Of a stretch of 64,000 nucleotides of DNA, positions 11,901 to 27,700 are shown piece by piece. The notes under the pieces were generated by a model. It had not been told where the DNA came from. It worked only from the letters and a program-made list of their open reading frames with translations, and did no database searches. Source of the DNA: Neoechinorhynchus agilis (taxonomy: Eukaryota > Acanthocephala); contig CM121343.1 of the NCBI GenBank assembly GCA_051530055.1, positions 310,001 to 374,000 of the forward strand, given 5' to 3'. Positions within the stretch are counted from its first letter, which is position 1, and every line of letters begins with the position of its first letter. The position numbers were made by a program, and so were the translations under genes.

Positions 11901-14900
11901 AAATCTGTTCTTGCGGTCAAATCACCGGTAAAACATCCCACCTGCCGGATTGTAGGACCGAAAAGATCGCGTCAAGATGCCGACAAATTCACCGCACGAA
12001 TCGGCTATATTTTATTTATAAATCTGTTCTTGCGGTCAGATCACCACTAAAACATTCGACCAACCGGATTTTAGGACCGAAAAGATCGCGTCCAGATGCG
12101 AACCGATTAGCCCCAGAATCGGCTGTATTCTCTTTATAAATCTGTTCTTGCTGTCAAATCACCGGTAAAACATCCCATCTACCGGATTGCAGGACCGAAA
12201 AGATCGCGTCAAGATGCCGACGAATTCACCGCACGAATCGGCTATATTCTATTTATAAATCTGTTCTTGCGGTCAGATCACCACTAAAACATCCGACCAA
12301 CCGGATTTTAGAGCCGAAAAGATCGCTTCCAGATGCGTACCGATTAGCCCCAGAATCGGCTGTATTCTCTTTATAAATCTGTTCTTGCGTTCAAATCACC
12401 GGTAAAACATTCGATCAACCGGATTTTAGGACCGAAAAGATCGCGTCCAGATGCGAACCGATTAGCCCCAGAATCGGCTGTATTCTCTTTATAAATCTGT
12501 TCTTGCGGTCAAATCACCGGTAAAACATCGGATAAACCGGATTTTAGAACCGAAAAGATCGCGTCAAGATTCGGACCGATTAATCCCAGAATCGGCTGTA
12601 TTCTCTTTATAAATCTGTTCTTGCGGTCTAATCACCGGTAAAACATCGGATCAACCGGATTTTAGAACCGAAAAGATCGCTTCAAGAATCGGAACGATTA
12701 ATCTGAGAATCGGCTGTATTCTATTTATAAATCTGTTCTTGCTGTCAAATCACGGTAAAACATCCGATCTACCGGATTTTAGGAACGAAAAGATCGCGTC
12801 CAGATGCGAACCGATTAGCATCAGAATCGGCTGTATTCTCTTTATAAATCTGTTCTTGCAGTCAAATCACGGTAAAATATCCGATCTACCGGATTTTAGC
12901 ACCGATATGATCGCGTCAAGAAGCGGACCGATTAATCCCAGAATCGGCTGTATTCTATTTATAAATCTGTTCTTGCTGTCAAATCACGGTAAAACATCTG
13001 ATCTACCGAATTTTAGCACCGAAACGATCGCGTCCAGATGCGAACCGATTTGCCCCGGAATCGGCTGTATTCTCTTTATAAATCTGTTCTTGTGGTCAAA
13101 TCACCGGCAAAACATCCGATCAACCGGATTTTAGAACCGAAAAGATCGCGTCCAGATCCGAACCGATTAGCCGCAGAACTGGCTGTATTCTATTTATAAA
13201 TCTGTTCTTGCGGTCAAATCACCGGTAAGACATCGGATCAACCGGATTTTAGAACCGAAAAGATCGCGTCAAGATGGGGACCGATTAGCCACAGAATCGG
13301 CTGTATTCTCTTTATAAATTTGTTCTCGCGGTCAAATCACCGGTAAAACATCGGATCAACCGGATTTTAGAACCGAAAAGATCGCGTCAAGATGCGGACC
13401 GATTAATCCCAGAATCGGCTGTATTCTATTTATAAATCTGTTCTTGCTGTCAAATCACGGTAAAACATCCGATCTACCGGATTTTAGGACCGAAAAGATC
13501 GCGTCCAGATGCGAACCGATTAGCCCCAGAATCGGCTGTATTCTCTTTATAAATCTGTTCTTGCGGTCAAATCACCGGTAAAACATCGGATAAACCGGAT
13601 TTTAGAACCGAAAAGATCGCGTCAAGATGCGGAACGATTAATCCCAGAATCGGCTGTATTCTATTTATAAATCTGTTCTTGCTGTCAAATCACGGTAAAA
13701 CATCCGATCAACCGGATTTTAGAACCGAAAAGATCGCGTCCAGATGCGAACCGATTAGCCCCAGAATCGGCTGTATTCTATTTATAAATCTGTTCTTGCT
13801 GTCAAATCACGGTAAAACATCCGATCTACCGGATTTTAGCACCGAAAAGATCGCGTCCAGATGCGAACCGATTAGCCCCAGAATCGGCTGTATTCTCTTT
13901 ATAAATCTGTTCTTGTGGTCAAATCACCGGTAAAACATCCGATCAACCGGATTTTAGAACCGAAAAGATCGCGTCCAGATGCGAACCGATTAGCCGCAGA
14001 ATCGGCTGTATTCTCTTTATAAATCTGTTCTTGCTGTCAAATCACGGTAAAACATCCGATCTACCGGATTTTAGCACCGAAACGATCGCGTCCAGATGCG
14101 AACCGATTAGCCCCAGAATCGGCTGTATTCTTTTTATAAATCTGTTCTTGCTGTCAAATCACGGTAAAACATCGGATCAACCGGATTTTAGAACCGAAAA
14201 GATCGCGTCCAGATGCGAACCGATTAGCCCCAGAATCGGCTGTATTCTCTTTATAAATCTGTTCTTGCAGTCAAATCACGGTAAAATATCCGATCTACCG
14301 GATTTTAGCACCGAAAAGATCGCGTCCAGATGCGAACCGAATAGCCGTAGAACTTGCTGTATTCTATTTATAAATCTGTTCTTGCTGTCAAATCACGGTA
14401 AAACATCCGATCAACCGGATTTTAGAACCGAAAAGATCGCGTCCAGATGCGAACCGATTAGCCCCAGAATCGGCTGTATTCTATTTATAAATCTGTTCTT
14501 GCTGTCAAATCACGGTAAAACATCCGATCAACCGGATTTTAGAACCGAAAAGATCGCGTCCAGATGCGAACCGATTAGCCCCAGAATCGGCTTAATTCTC
14601 TTTATAAATCTGTTCTTGCGGTCAAATCACCGGTAAAACATCGGATAAACAGGATTTTAGAACCGAAAAGATCGCGTCAAGATGCGGACCGATTAATCCC
14701 AGAATCGGCTGTATTCTCTTTATAAATCTGTTTTTGCGGTCAAATCACCGGTAAAACATCGGATCAACCGGATTTTAGAACCGAAAATATCGCGTCAAGA
14801 TGCGGACCGATTAGCCCCAGAATCGGCTGTATTCTTTTTATAAATCTGTTCTTGCGGTCAAATCACCGGTAAAACATCGGATCAACCGGATTTTAGAACC

Positions 14901-15299
14901 GAAAAGATCGCGTCAAGATGCGGACCGATTAGCCCCAGAATCGGCTGTATTCTCTTTATAAATCTGTTCTTGCGGTCAAATCACCGGTAAAACATCGGAT
15001 CAACCGGATTTTAGAACCGAAAATATCGCGTCAAGATGCGGACCGATTAATCCCAGAATCGGCTGTATTCTATTTATAAATCTGTTCTTGCGGTCAAATC
15101 ACGGGAAAACATCCGATCAACCGGATTTTAGAACCGAAAAGATCGCGTCCAGATGCGAACCGATTAGCCCCAGAATCGGCTGTATTCTCTTTATAAATCT
15201 GTTCTTGCGGTCAAATCACCGGTAAAACATCGGATCAACCGGATTTTAGAACCGAAAAGATCGCGTCAAGATGCGGACCGATTAATCCCAGAATCGGCT

Positions 15300-18200
15300 G
15301 TATTCTATTTATAAATCTGTTCTTGCTGTCAAATCACGGGAAAACATCCGATCTACCGGATTTTAGGACCGAAAAGATCGCGTCCAGATGCGAACCGATT
15401 AGCCCCAGAATCGGCTGTATTCTCTTTATAAATCTGTTCTTGCGGTCAAATCACCGGTAAAACATCGGATCAACCGGATTTTAGAACCGAAAAGATCGCG
15501 TCAAGATGCGGACCGATTAATCCCAGAATCGGCTGTATTCTATTTATAAATCTGTTCTTGCTGTCAAATCACGGTAAAACATCCGATCTACCGGATTTTA
15601 AGACCGAAAAGATCGCGTCCAGATGCGAACCGATTAGCCCCAGAATCGGCTTTATTCTCTTTATAAATCTGTTCTTGCGGTCAAATCACCGGTAAAACAT
15701 CGGATCAACCGGATTTTAGAACCGAAAAGATCGCGTCAAGATGCGGACCGATTAATCCCAGAATCGGCTGTATTCTCTTTATAAATCTGTTTTTGCGGTC
15801 AAATCACCGGTAAAACATCGGATCAACCGGATTTTAGAACCGAAAATATCGCGTCAAGATGCGGACCGATTAGCCCCAGAATCGGCTGTATTCTCTTTAT
15901 AAATCTGTTCTTGCGGTCAAATCACCGGTAAAACATCGGATCAACCGGATTTTAGAACCGAAAAGATCGCGTCAAGATGCGGACCGATTAGCCCCAGAAT
16001 CGGCTGTATTCTCTTTATAAATCTGTTCTTGCGGTCAAATCACGGTAAAACATCGGATCAACCGGATTTTAGAACCGAAAAGATCGCGTCCAGATGCGAA
16101 CCGATTAGCCCCAGAATCGGCTGTATTCTCTTTATAAATCTGTTCTTGCGGTCAAATCACCGGTAAAACATCGGATCAACCGGATTTTAGAACCGAAAAG
16201 ATCGCGTCCAGATGCGGACCGATTAGCCCCAGAATCGGCTGTATTCTCTTTATAAATCTGTTCTTGCGGTCAAATCACCGGTAAAACATCGGATCAACCG
16301 GATTTTAGAACCGAAAAGATCGCGTCCAGATGCGAACCGATTAGCCCCAGAATCGGCTGTATTCTCTTTATAAATCTGTTCTTGCGGTCAAATCACCGGT
16401 AAAACATCGGATCAACCGGATTTTAGAACCGAAAAGATCGCGTCAAGATGCGGACCGATTAATCCCAGAATCGGCTGTATTCTATTTATAAATCTGTTCT
16501 TGCTGTCAAATCACGGTAAAACATCCGATCTACCGGATTTTAGGACCGAAAAGATCGCGTCCAGATGCGAACCGATTAGCCCCAGAATCGGCTGTATTCT
16601 CTTTATAAATCTGTTCTTGCGGTCAAATCACCGGTAAAACATCGGATCAACCGGATTTTAGAACCGAAAAGATCGCGTCAAGATGCGGACCGATTAATCC
16701 CAGAATCGGCTGTATTCTATTTATAAATCTGTTCTTGCTGTCAAATCACGGGAAAACATCCGATCTACCGGATTTTAGGACCGAAAAGATCGCGTCCAGA
16801 TGCGAACCGATTAGCCACAGAATCGGCTGTATTCTCTTTATAAATCTGTTCTCGCGGTCAAATCACCGGTAAAACATCGGATCAACCGGATTTTAGAACC
16901 GAAAAGATCGCGTCAAGATGCGGACCGATTAATCCCAGAATCGGCTGTATTCTATTTATAAATCTGTTCTTGCTGTCAAATCACGGTAAAACATCCGATC
17001 TACCGGATTTTAGGACCGAAAAGATCGCGTCCAGATGCGAACCGATTAGCATTAGAATCGGCTGTATTCTCTTTATAAATCTGTTCTTGATTTTAGAACC
17101 GAAAAGATCGCGTCAAGATGCGGACCGATTAATCCCAGAATCGGCTGTATTCTATTTATAAATCTGTTTTTGCGGTCAAATCACCGGTAAAACATCGGAT
17201 CAACCGGATTTTAGAACCGAAAAGATCGCGTCCAGATGCGGACCGATTAGCCCTAGAATCGGCTGTATTCTCTTTATAAATCTGTTCTTGCGGTCAAATC
17301 ACCGGTAAAACATCCGATCTACCGGATTTTAGGACCGAAAAGATCGCGTCCAGATGCGAACCGATTAGCCCCAGAATCGGCTGTATTCTCTTTATAAATC
17401 TGTTCTTGCGGTCAAATCACCGGTAAAACATCGGATCAACCGGATTTTAGAACCGAAAAGATCGCGTCAAGATGCGGACCGATTAATCCCAGAATCGGCT
17501 GTATTCTATTTATAAATCTGTTCTTGCTGTCAAATCACGGTAAAACATCCGATCTACCGGATTTTAGGACCGAAAAGATCGCGTCCAGATGCGAACCGAT
17601 TAGCCCCAGAATCGGCTGTATTCTCTTTATAAATCTGTTCTTGCGGTCAAATCACCGGTAAAACATCGGATAACGGATTTTAGAACCGAAAAGATCGCGT
17701 CAAGATGCGGACCGATTAATCCCAGAATCGGCTGTATTCTATTTATAAATCTGTTCTTGCGGTCAAATCACCGGTAAAACATCGGATCTACCGGATTTTA
17801 GAACCGAAAAGATCGCGTCAAGATGCGGACCGATTAGCCCCAGAATCGGCTGTATTCTCTTTATAAATCTGTTCTTGCGGTCAAATCACCGGTAAAACAT
17901 CGGATCAACCGGATTTTAGAACCGAAAAGATCGCGTCCAGATGCGGACCGATTAGCCCCAGAATCGGCTGTATTCTATTTATAAATCTGTTCTTGCGGTC
18001 AAATCACGGGTAAAACATCGGATCAACCGGATTTTAGAACCGAAAAGATCGCGTCCAGATGCGGACCGATTAGCCCCAGAATCGGCTGTATTCTCTTTAT
18101 AAATCTGTTCTTGCGGTCAAATCACCGGTAAAACATCGGATCAACCGGATTTTAGAACCGAAAAGATCGCGTCAAGATGCGGACCGATTAATCCCAGAAT

Positions 18201-18720
18201 CGGCTGTATTCTATTTATAAATCTGTTCTTGCTGTCAAATCACGGTAAAACATCCGATCTACCGGATTTTAGGACCGAAAAGATCGCGTCCAGATGCGAA
18301 CCGATTAGCCCCAGAATCGGCTGTATTCTCTTTATAAATCTGTTCTTGCGGTCAAATCACCGGTAAAACATCGGATCAACCGGATTTTAGAACCGAAAAG
18401 ATCGCGTCAAGATGCGGACCGATTAATCCCAGAATCGGCTGTATTCTATTTATAAATCTGTTCTTGCTGTCAAATCACGGTAAAACATCCGATCTACCGG
18501 ATTTTAGGACCGAAAAGATCGCGTCCAGATGCGAACCGATTAGCCCCAGAATCGGCTGTATTCTCTTTATAAATCTGTTCTTGCGGTCAAATCACCGGTA
18601 AAACATCGGATCAACCGGATTTTAGAACCGAAAAGATCGCGTCAAGATGCGGACCGATTAATCCCAGAATCGGCTGTATTCTATTTATAAATCTGTTCTT
18701 GCTGTCAAATCACGGTAAAA
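15300..18720. repeat. Subarray of alternating A-B dimers, 235 bp
   Basis: In much of this interval a 117-bp A monomer (GCTGTCAAATCACGG) alternates with a 118-bp B monomer (GCGGTCAAATCACCGG), a dimeric higher-order repeat. Short runs of consecutive B monomers interrupt it. A truncated monomer lies at about 17085-17095, where CTGTTCTTG jumps straight to ATTTTAGAACC, skipping about 40 bp. Confidence 0.75.
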
Positions 18721-21700
18721 CATCCGATCTACCGGATTTTAGGACCGAAAAGATCGCGTCCAGATGCGAACCGATTAGCCCCAGAATCGGCTGTATTCTC
18801 TTTATAAATCTGTTCTTGCGGTCAAATCACGGTAAAACATCGGATCTACCGGATTTTAGAACCGAAAAGATCGCGTCCAGATGCGGACCGATTAGCCCCA
18901 GAATCGGCTGTATTCTATTTAAATATCTGTTCTTGCTGTCAAATCACGGTAAAACATCTGATCTACCGGATTTTAGGACCCAAAAGATCGCGTCCAGATG
19001 CGAACCGATTAGCCTTAGAATCGGCTGTATTCTCTTTATAAATCTGTTCTTGCGGTCAAATCACCGGTAAAACATCGGATATACCGGATTTTAGAACCGA
19101 AAAGGTCGCGTCCAGATGCGGACCGATTAGCCCCAGAATCGGCTGTATTCTCTTTATAAATAAGTTTTTGCGGTCAAATCACCGGTAAAACATCGGATAA
19201 ACCGGATTTTAGAACCGAAAATATCGCGTCAAGATGCGGACTGATTAATCCCAGAATCGGCTGTATTCTATTTATAAATCTGTTCTTGCAGTAAAATAAC
19301 TGGTTAAACATCCGATCAACAAGATTTCAGAACCGGAAAAGTCGCGTAAAGATGCGGCCCAATTAACCCCAGAATCGGCTGTAGTCTATTTATAAATCTG
19401 TTCTTGCGGTCAAATCACCGGTAAAACATCCCATCTACCGGATTTCAGGACGGAATTTATCACGTCCAGACGCGGACCGATTAATCCCAGAATCAGCCGT
19501 ATTCTAATTATAAATCTGTTCTTGCGGTCAAATCACGGTAAAACATCCGATCTGCCGGATTTTAGCACCGAAACGATCGCGTCCAGATGCGAACCGATTA
19601 GCCCCAGAATCGGCTGTATTCTGTTTATAAATCTTTTCTTGCGGTCAAATCACCGGTAAAACATCGGATCAACCGGATTTTAGCACCGAAACGATCGCGT
19701 TTAAATGCGAACCGATTTGCCCCAGAATCGGCTGCAATCTCTTTATAAATCTGTTCTTGCTGTCAAATCACGGTAAAACGTCGGATCAACCGGATTTTAG
19801 AACCGAAAAGATAGCGTCAAGAAGCGGACCGATTAATCCCAGAACCGGCTGTATTCTGTTTATAAATCTGTTCTTGCGGTCAAATCACCGGTAAAACCTC
19901 GGATAAACCGGATTTTAAAACCGAAAAGATCGCTTCCAGATGCGAACCGATTAGCCCCAGAATCGGCTGTATTCTCTTTATAAGTCTTTTCTTGCGGTCA
20001 AATCACCGCTAAAACATCGGATCAACCGGATTTTAGAACCGAAAAGATCGCGTCAAGATGCATATCGATTAATCCCAGAATCGGATGTAATCTATTTATA
20101 AATCTGTTCTTGCTGTCAAATCACGGTAAAACATCCGATCTTCCGGATTTTAGCACCGAAAAGAACGCGTCAAGATGCGGACCGATTAATCCCAGAATCG
20201 GCTGTATTCTAATTATAAATCTGTCCTTGCTGTCAAATCACGGTAAAACATCCGATCTACCGGATTTTAGCACCGAAACGATCGCGTCCAGATGCGAACC
20301 GATTAGCCCCAGAATCGGCTGTATTCTTTTTATAAATCTTTTCTTGCGGTCAAATCACCGGTATAACATCGGATCAACCGGATTTTAGAACCGAAAAGAT
20401 CGCGTCAAGATGCGGACCGATTAATCCCAGAATCGGCTGTATTCTATTAATAAATCTGTTCTTGCTGTCAAATCACGGTAAAACATCCGATTTACCGGAT
20501 TTTAGGACCGAAAAGATCGCGTCAAGATGCTGACCGATTAATCCCAGAATCGGCTGTATTCTAATTATAAATCTGTTCATGCGGTCAAATCACGGTAAAA
20601 CATCCGATCTGCCGGATTTTAGCACCGAAACGATCGCGTCCAGATGCGAACCGATTAGCCCCAAAATCGGCTGTATTCTCTTTATAAATCTGTTCTTGCG
20701 GTCAAATCACCGGTAAAACATCGGATCAGCCGGATTTTAGAACCGAAAAGATCGCGTCAAGATGCGGACCGATTAATCCCAGAACCGGCTGTATTCTCTT
20801 TATAATTCTTTTCTTGTGGTCAAATCACCGATAAAACATCGGATCAACCGGATTTTAATACCGAAATGATCGCGTCAAGATGCGGACCGATTAATCTCAG
20901 AATCGGCTGTATTCTAATTATAAATCTGTTCTTGCTGTCAAATCACGGTAAAACATCCGATCTACTGGATTTTAGCACCGAAACGATCGCGTCCAGATGC
21001 GAACCGATTAGCCCCAGAATCGGCTGTATTCTTTTTATAAATCTGTTCTTGCGGTCAAATCACCGGTAAAACATCGGATCAACCGGATTTTAGACCGAAA
21101 AGATCGCGTCAGATGCGGACCGATTAGTCCCAGAATCGGCTGTATTCTTTTATAAATCTGTTCTTGCGTCAAATCACGGTAAAACATCGATCACCGGATT
21201 TTAGAACCGAAAAGATCGCGTCAAGATGCGGACCGATTAATCCCAGAATCGGCTGTATTCTTTTATAAATCTTTCTTGCGGTCAAATCACCGTAAAACAT
21301 CGGATCAACGGATTTTAGACCGAAAAGATCGCGTCAAGATGCGGACCGATTATCCAGAATCGGCTGTATTCTATTTATAAATCTGTTCTTGCTGTCAAAT
21401 CACGGTAAAACATCCGATCTACCGGATTTTAGCACCGAAACGATCGCGTCCAGATGCGAACCGATTAGCCCCAGAATCGGCTGTATTCTCTTTATAAATC
21501 TGTTCTTGCGGTCAAATCACCGGTAAAACATCGGATCAACCGGATTTTAGAACCGAAAAGATCGCGTCAAGGTGCGGACCGATTAATCTCAGAATCGGCT
21601 GTATTCTATTTATAAATCTGTTCTTGCTGTCAAATCACGGTAAAACATCCGATCTACCGGATTTTAGCACCGAAACGATCGCGTCCAGATGCGAACCGAT

Positions 21701-24700
21701 TAGACCCAGAATCGGCTGTATTCTGTTTATAAATCTTTTCTTGCGGTCAAATCACCGGTAAAACATCGGATCAACCGGATTTTAGAACCGAAAAGATCGC
21801 GTCCAGATTCGAACCGATTAGCCCCAGAATCGGCTGTATTCTATTTATAAATCTGTTCTTGCGGTCAAATCACCGGTAAAACAACGGATCAACCGGATTT
21901 TAGAACCGAAAAGATCGCGTCAAGATGCGGAATGATTGATCCCAGAATCGGCTGTATTCTCTCTATAAATCTGTTCTTGTGGTCAAATCACCGATAAAAC
22001 GTCGGATCAACCGGATTTTAATACCGAAAAGATCGCGTCCAGATGCGAACCGATTAGCGCCAGAATCGGTTGTATTCTATTTATAAATCTGTTTTTGCGG
22101 TCAAATCACCGGTAAAACACCGGATCAACCGGATTTAAGAACCGAAAAGATCGCGTCCAGATGCGAACCGGTTAGCCCCAGAATCGGCTGTATTCTCTTT
22201 ATAAATCTGTTCTTGCGGTCAAATCACCGGTAAAACATCGGATCAACCGGATTTTAGGACCGAAAAGATCGCGTCAAGATGCGGACCGATTAATCCCAGA
22301 ATCGGCTGTATTCTAATTACAAATCTGTTCATGCGGTCAAATCACGGTAAAACATCCGATCTGCCGGATTTTAGCACCGAAACGATCGCGTCCAGATGCG
22401 AACCGATTAGCCCAGAATCGGCTGTATTCTGTTTATAAATTTGTTCTTGCTGTCAAATCACGGTAATACATCCGATCAACCGGATTTTAGAACCGAAAAG
22501 ATCGCGTCCAGATGCGAACCGATTAGCCCCAGAATCGGCTGTATTCTCTTTATAAATCTGTTCTTGTGGTCAAATCACCGATAAAACATCGGATCAACCG
22601 GATTTTAGAACCGAAAAGATCGCGTCAAGATGCGGACCGATTAATAACAGAATCGGCTGTATTCTATTTATAAATCTGTTCTTGCTGTCAAATCACGGTA
22701 AAACATCCGATCCACCGGATTTTAGGACCGAAAAGATCGCGTCAAGATGCGAACCGATTAGCCCCAGAATCGGCTGTATTCTCTTTATAAATCTGTTCTT
22801 GCGGTCAAATATCCGGTAAAACATCGGATCAACCGGATTTTAGAACCGAAAAGATCGCGTCAAGATGCGGACCGATTAATCCCAGAATCGGCTGTATTCT
22901 ATTTATAAATCTGTTCTTGCTGTCAAATCACGGTAAAACATCCGATCTACTGGATTTTAGCACCGAAACGATCGCGTCCAGGTGCGGACCGATTAATCCC
23001 AGAATCGGCTGTATTCTATTTATAAATCTGTTCTTGCTGTCAAATCACGGTAAAACATCCGATCTACCGGATTTTAGGACCGAAAAGATCGCGTCCAGAT
23101 GCGAACCGATTAATCCCAGAATCGGCTGTATTCTAATTATAAATCTGTTCTTGCGGTCAAATCACGGTAAAACATCCGATCTACCGGATTTTAGTACCGA
23201 AAAGATCGCGTCCAGATGCGAACCGATTAGCCCCAGAATCGGCTGTATTCTTTTTATAAATCTTTTCTTGCGGTCAAATCACCGGTAAAACATCGGATCA
23301 ACCGGATTTTAGAACCGAAAAGATCGCGTCAAGATGCGGACCGATTAATCCCAGAATCGGCTGTATTCTATTTATAAATCTGTTCTTGCTGTCAAATCAC
23401 GGTAAAACATCCGATCTACCGGATTTTAGGACCGAAAAGATCGCGTCAAGATGCGGACCGATTAATCCCAGAATCGGCTGTATTCTATTTATAAATCTGT
23501 TCTTGCGGTCAAATCACGGTAAAACATCGGATCAACCGGATTTTAGAACCGAAAAGATCGCGTCAAGATGCGGACCGATTAATCCCAGAATCGGCTGTAT
23601 TCTATTTATAAATCTGTTCTTGCTGTCAAATCACGGTAAAACATCCGATCTACCGGATTTTAGGACCGAAAAGATCGCGTCCAGATGCGAACCGATTAAT
23701 CCCAGAATCGGCTGTATTCTATTTATAAATCTGTTCTTGCTGTCAAATCACGGTAAAACATCGGATCAACCGGATTTTAGAACCGAAAAGATCGCGTCAA
23801 GATGCGGACCGATTAATCCCAGAATCGGCTGTATTCTATTTATAAATCTGTTCTTGCTGTCAAATCACGGTAAAACATCCGATCTACCGGATTTTAGGAC
23901 CGAAAAGATCGCGTCAAGATGCGGACCGATTAATCCCAGAATCGGCTGTATTCTAATTATAAATCTGTTCTTGCTGTCAAATCACGGTAAAACATCCGAT
24001 CTACCGGATTTTAGGACCGAAAAGATCGCGTCCAGATGCGAACCGATTAGCCCCAGAATCGGCTGTATTCTCTTTATAAATCTGTTCTTGCGGTCAAATC
24101 ACCGGTAAAACATCGGATCAACCGGATTTTAGAACCGAAAAGATCGCGTCAAGATGCGGACCTATTAATCCCAGAATCGGCCGTATTCTATTTATAAATC
24201 TGTTCTTGCTGTCAAATCACGGTAAAACATCCGATCTACCGGATTTTAGGACCGAAAAGATCGCGTCAAGATGCGGACCGATTAATCTCAGAATCGGCTG
24301 TATTCTATTTATAAATCTGTTCTTGCTGTCAAATCACGGTAAAACATCCGATCTACCGGATTTTAGAACCGAAAAGATCGCGTCAAGATGCGAACCGATT
24401 AGCCCCAGAATCGGCTGTATTCTTTTTATAAATCTTTTCTTGCGGTCAAATCACCGGTAAAACATCGGATCAACCGGATTTTAGAACGGAAAAGATCGCG
24501 TCAAGATGCGGACCGATTAATCCCAGAATGGGCTGTATTCTATTTATAAATCTGTTCTTGCTGTCAAATCACGGTAAAACATCCGATCTACCGGATTTTA
24601 GCACCGAAACGATCGCGTCCAGATGCGAACCGATTAGACCCAGAATCGGCTGTATTCTGTTTATAAATATTTTCTTGCGGTCAAATCATCGGTAAAACAT

Positions 24701-27700
24701 CGGATCAACCGGATTTTAGAACCGAAAAGATCGCGTCCAGATTCGAACCGATTAGCCCCAGAATCGGCTGTATTCTCTTTATAAATCTGTTCTTGCGGTC
24801 AAATCACCGGTAAAACATCGGATCAACCGGATTTTAGAACCGAAAAGATCGCGTCAAGATGCGGACCGATTGATCCCAGAATCGGCTGTATTCTCTCTAT
24901 AAATCTGTTCTTGTGGTCAAACCACCGATAAAACGTCGGATCAACCGGATTTTAATACCGAAAAGATCGTGTCTAGATGCGAACCGATTAGCCCCAGAAT
25001 CGGTTGTATTCTATTTATAAATCTGTTTTTGCGGTCAAATCACCGGTAAAACACCGGATCAACCGGATTTTAGAACCGAAAAGACCGCGTCCAGATGCGA
25101 ACCGGTTAGCCCCAGAATCGGCTGTATTCTCTTTATAAATCTGTTCTTGCGGTCAAATCACCGGTAAAACATCGGATCAACCGGATTTTAGAACCGAAAA
25201 GATCGCGTCCAGATGCGGACCGATTAGCCCCAGAATCGGCTGTATTCTCTTTATAAATCTGTTCTTGCGGTCAAATCACCGGTAAAACATCGCATAAACC
25301 GGATTTTAGAGTCGAAAATATCGCGTCAAGTTGCGGATCGATTAATCCCAGAATCGGCTGTATTCTATTTATAAATCTGTTCTTGCTGTCAAATCACGGT
25401 AAAACATCCGATCAACCGGATTTTAGAACCGAAAAGATCGCGTCCAGATGCGAACCGATTAGCCCCAGAATCGGCTGTATTCTCTTTATAAATCTGTTCT
25501 TGTGGTCAAATCACCGAAAAAACATCGGATCAACCGGATTTTAGAACCGAAAAGATCGCGTCAAGATGCGGACCGATTAATCCCAGAATCGGCTGTATTC
25601 TATTTATAAATCTGTTCTTGCTGTCAAATCACGGTAAAACATCCGATCCACCGGATTTTAGGACCGAAAAGATCGCGTCAGGGTGCGAACCGATTAGCCC
25701 CAGAATCGGCTGTATTCGGTTTATAAATCTGTTCTTGCGGTCAAATCACCGGTAAAACCTCGGATCAACCGGATTTTAGAACCGAAAAGATCGCGTCAAG
25801 ATGCGGACCTATTAATCCCAGAATCGGCCGTATTCTATTTATAAATCTGTTCTTGCTGTCAAATCACGGTAAAAGATCCGATCTACCGGATTCTGGGACC
25901 GAAAAGAAAGCGTCAAGATGCGGACCGATTAATCCCAGAATCGGCTGTATTCTATTTATAAATCTGTTCTTGCTGTCAAATCACGGTAAAACATCCGATC
26001 TACCGGATTTTAGCACCGAAACGATCGCGTCCAGATGCGGACCGATTAATCCCAGAATCGGCTGTATTCTATTTATAAATCTGTTCTTGCTGTCAAATCA
26101 CGGTAAAACATCGATCAACCGGATTTTAGAACCGAAAAGATCGCGTCAGATGCGACCGATTATCCCAGAATCGGCTGTATTCTTTTATAAATCTGTTCTT
26201 GCGTCAAATCACGTAAAACATCGATCACCGGATTTTAGACCGAAAAGATCGCGTCAGATGGCCGATACCAGAATCGGTGTATTCTTTTATAAATCTGTTC
26301 TTGCTGTCAAATCACGGTAAAACATCCGATCCACCGGATTTTAGGACCGAAAAGATCGCGTCAAGATGCGAACCGATTAGCCCCAGAATCGGCTGTATTC
26401 TGTTTATAAATCTGTTCTTGCGGTCAAATCACCGGTAAAACATCGGATAAACCGGATTTTAGAACCGAAAAGATCGCGTCCAGATGCGCACCGATTAGCC
26501 CCAGAATCGGATGTATTCTCTTTATAAATCTGTTCTTGCGTGCAAATATCCGGTAAAACATCGGATCAACCGGATTTTAGAACCGAAAAGATCGCGTCCA
26601 GATGCGGACCGATTAATCCCAGAATCGGCTGTATTCTATTTATAAATCTGTTCTTGCTGTCAAATCACGGTAAAACATCCGATCTACCGGATTTTAGGAC
26701 CGAAAAGATCGCGTCAAGATGCGGACCGATTAATCCCAGAATCGGCTGTATTCTATTTATAAATCTGTTCTTGCGGTCAAATCACGGTAAAACATCCGAT
26801 CTGCCGGATTTTAGCACCGAAACGATCGCGTCCAGATGCGAACCGATTAATCCAAGAATCGGCTGTATTCTAATTATAAATCTGTTCATGCGGTCAAATC
26901 ACGGTAAAACATCCGATCTACCGGATTTTAGGACCGAAAAGATCGCGTCAAGATGCGGACCGATTAATCCCAGAATCGGCTGTATTCTAATTATAAATCT
27001 GTTCTTGCTGTCAAATCACGGTAAAACATCCGATCTACCGGATTTTAGGACCGAAAAGATCGCGTCAGATGCGGACCGATTAATCCCAGAATCGGCTGTA
27101 TTCTAATTATAAATCTGTTCTTGCTGTCAAATCACGGCAAAACATCGGATCAACCGGATTTTAGAACCGAAATGATCGCGTCAAGATGCGGAGCGATTAA
27201 TCCCAGAATCGGCTGTATTCTATTTATAAATCTGTTCTTGCTGTCAAATCACGGTAAAAGATCCGATCTACCGGATTTTAGGACCGAAAAGATCGCGTCA
27301 AGATGCGGACCGATTAATCCCAGAATCGGCTGTATTCTAATTATAAATCTGTTCTTGCTGTCAAATCAGGTAAAACATCCGATCTACCGGATTTTAGGAC
27401 CGAAAAGATCGCGTCCAGATGCGAACCGATTAGCCCCAGAATCGGCTGTATTCTTTTTATAAATCTGTTTCTGCGGTCAAATCACCGGTAAAACATCGGA
27501 TCAACCGTATTTTAGAACCGAAAAGATCGCGTCAAGATGCGGACCGATTAATCCCAGAATCGGCTGTATTCTCTTTATAAATCTGTTCTTGCTGTCAAAT
27601 CACGGTAAAACATCCGATCCACCGGATTTTAGCACCGAAACGATCGCGTCCAGATGCGAACCGATTAGCCCCAGAATCGGCTGTATTCTCATAAATCTGT

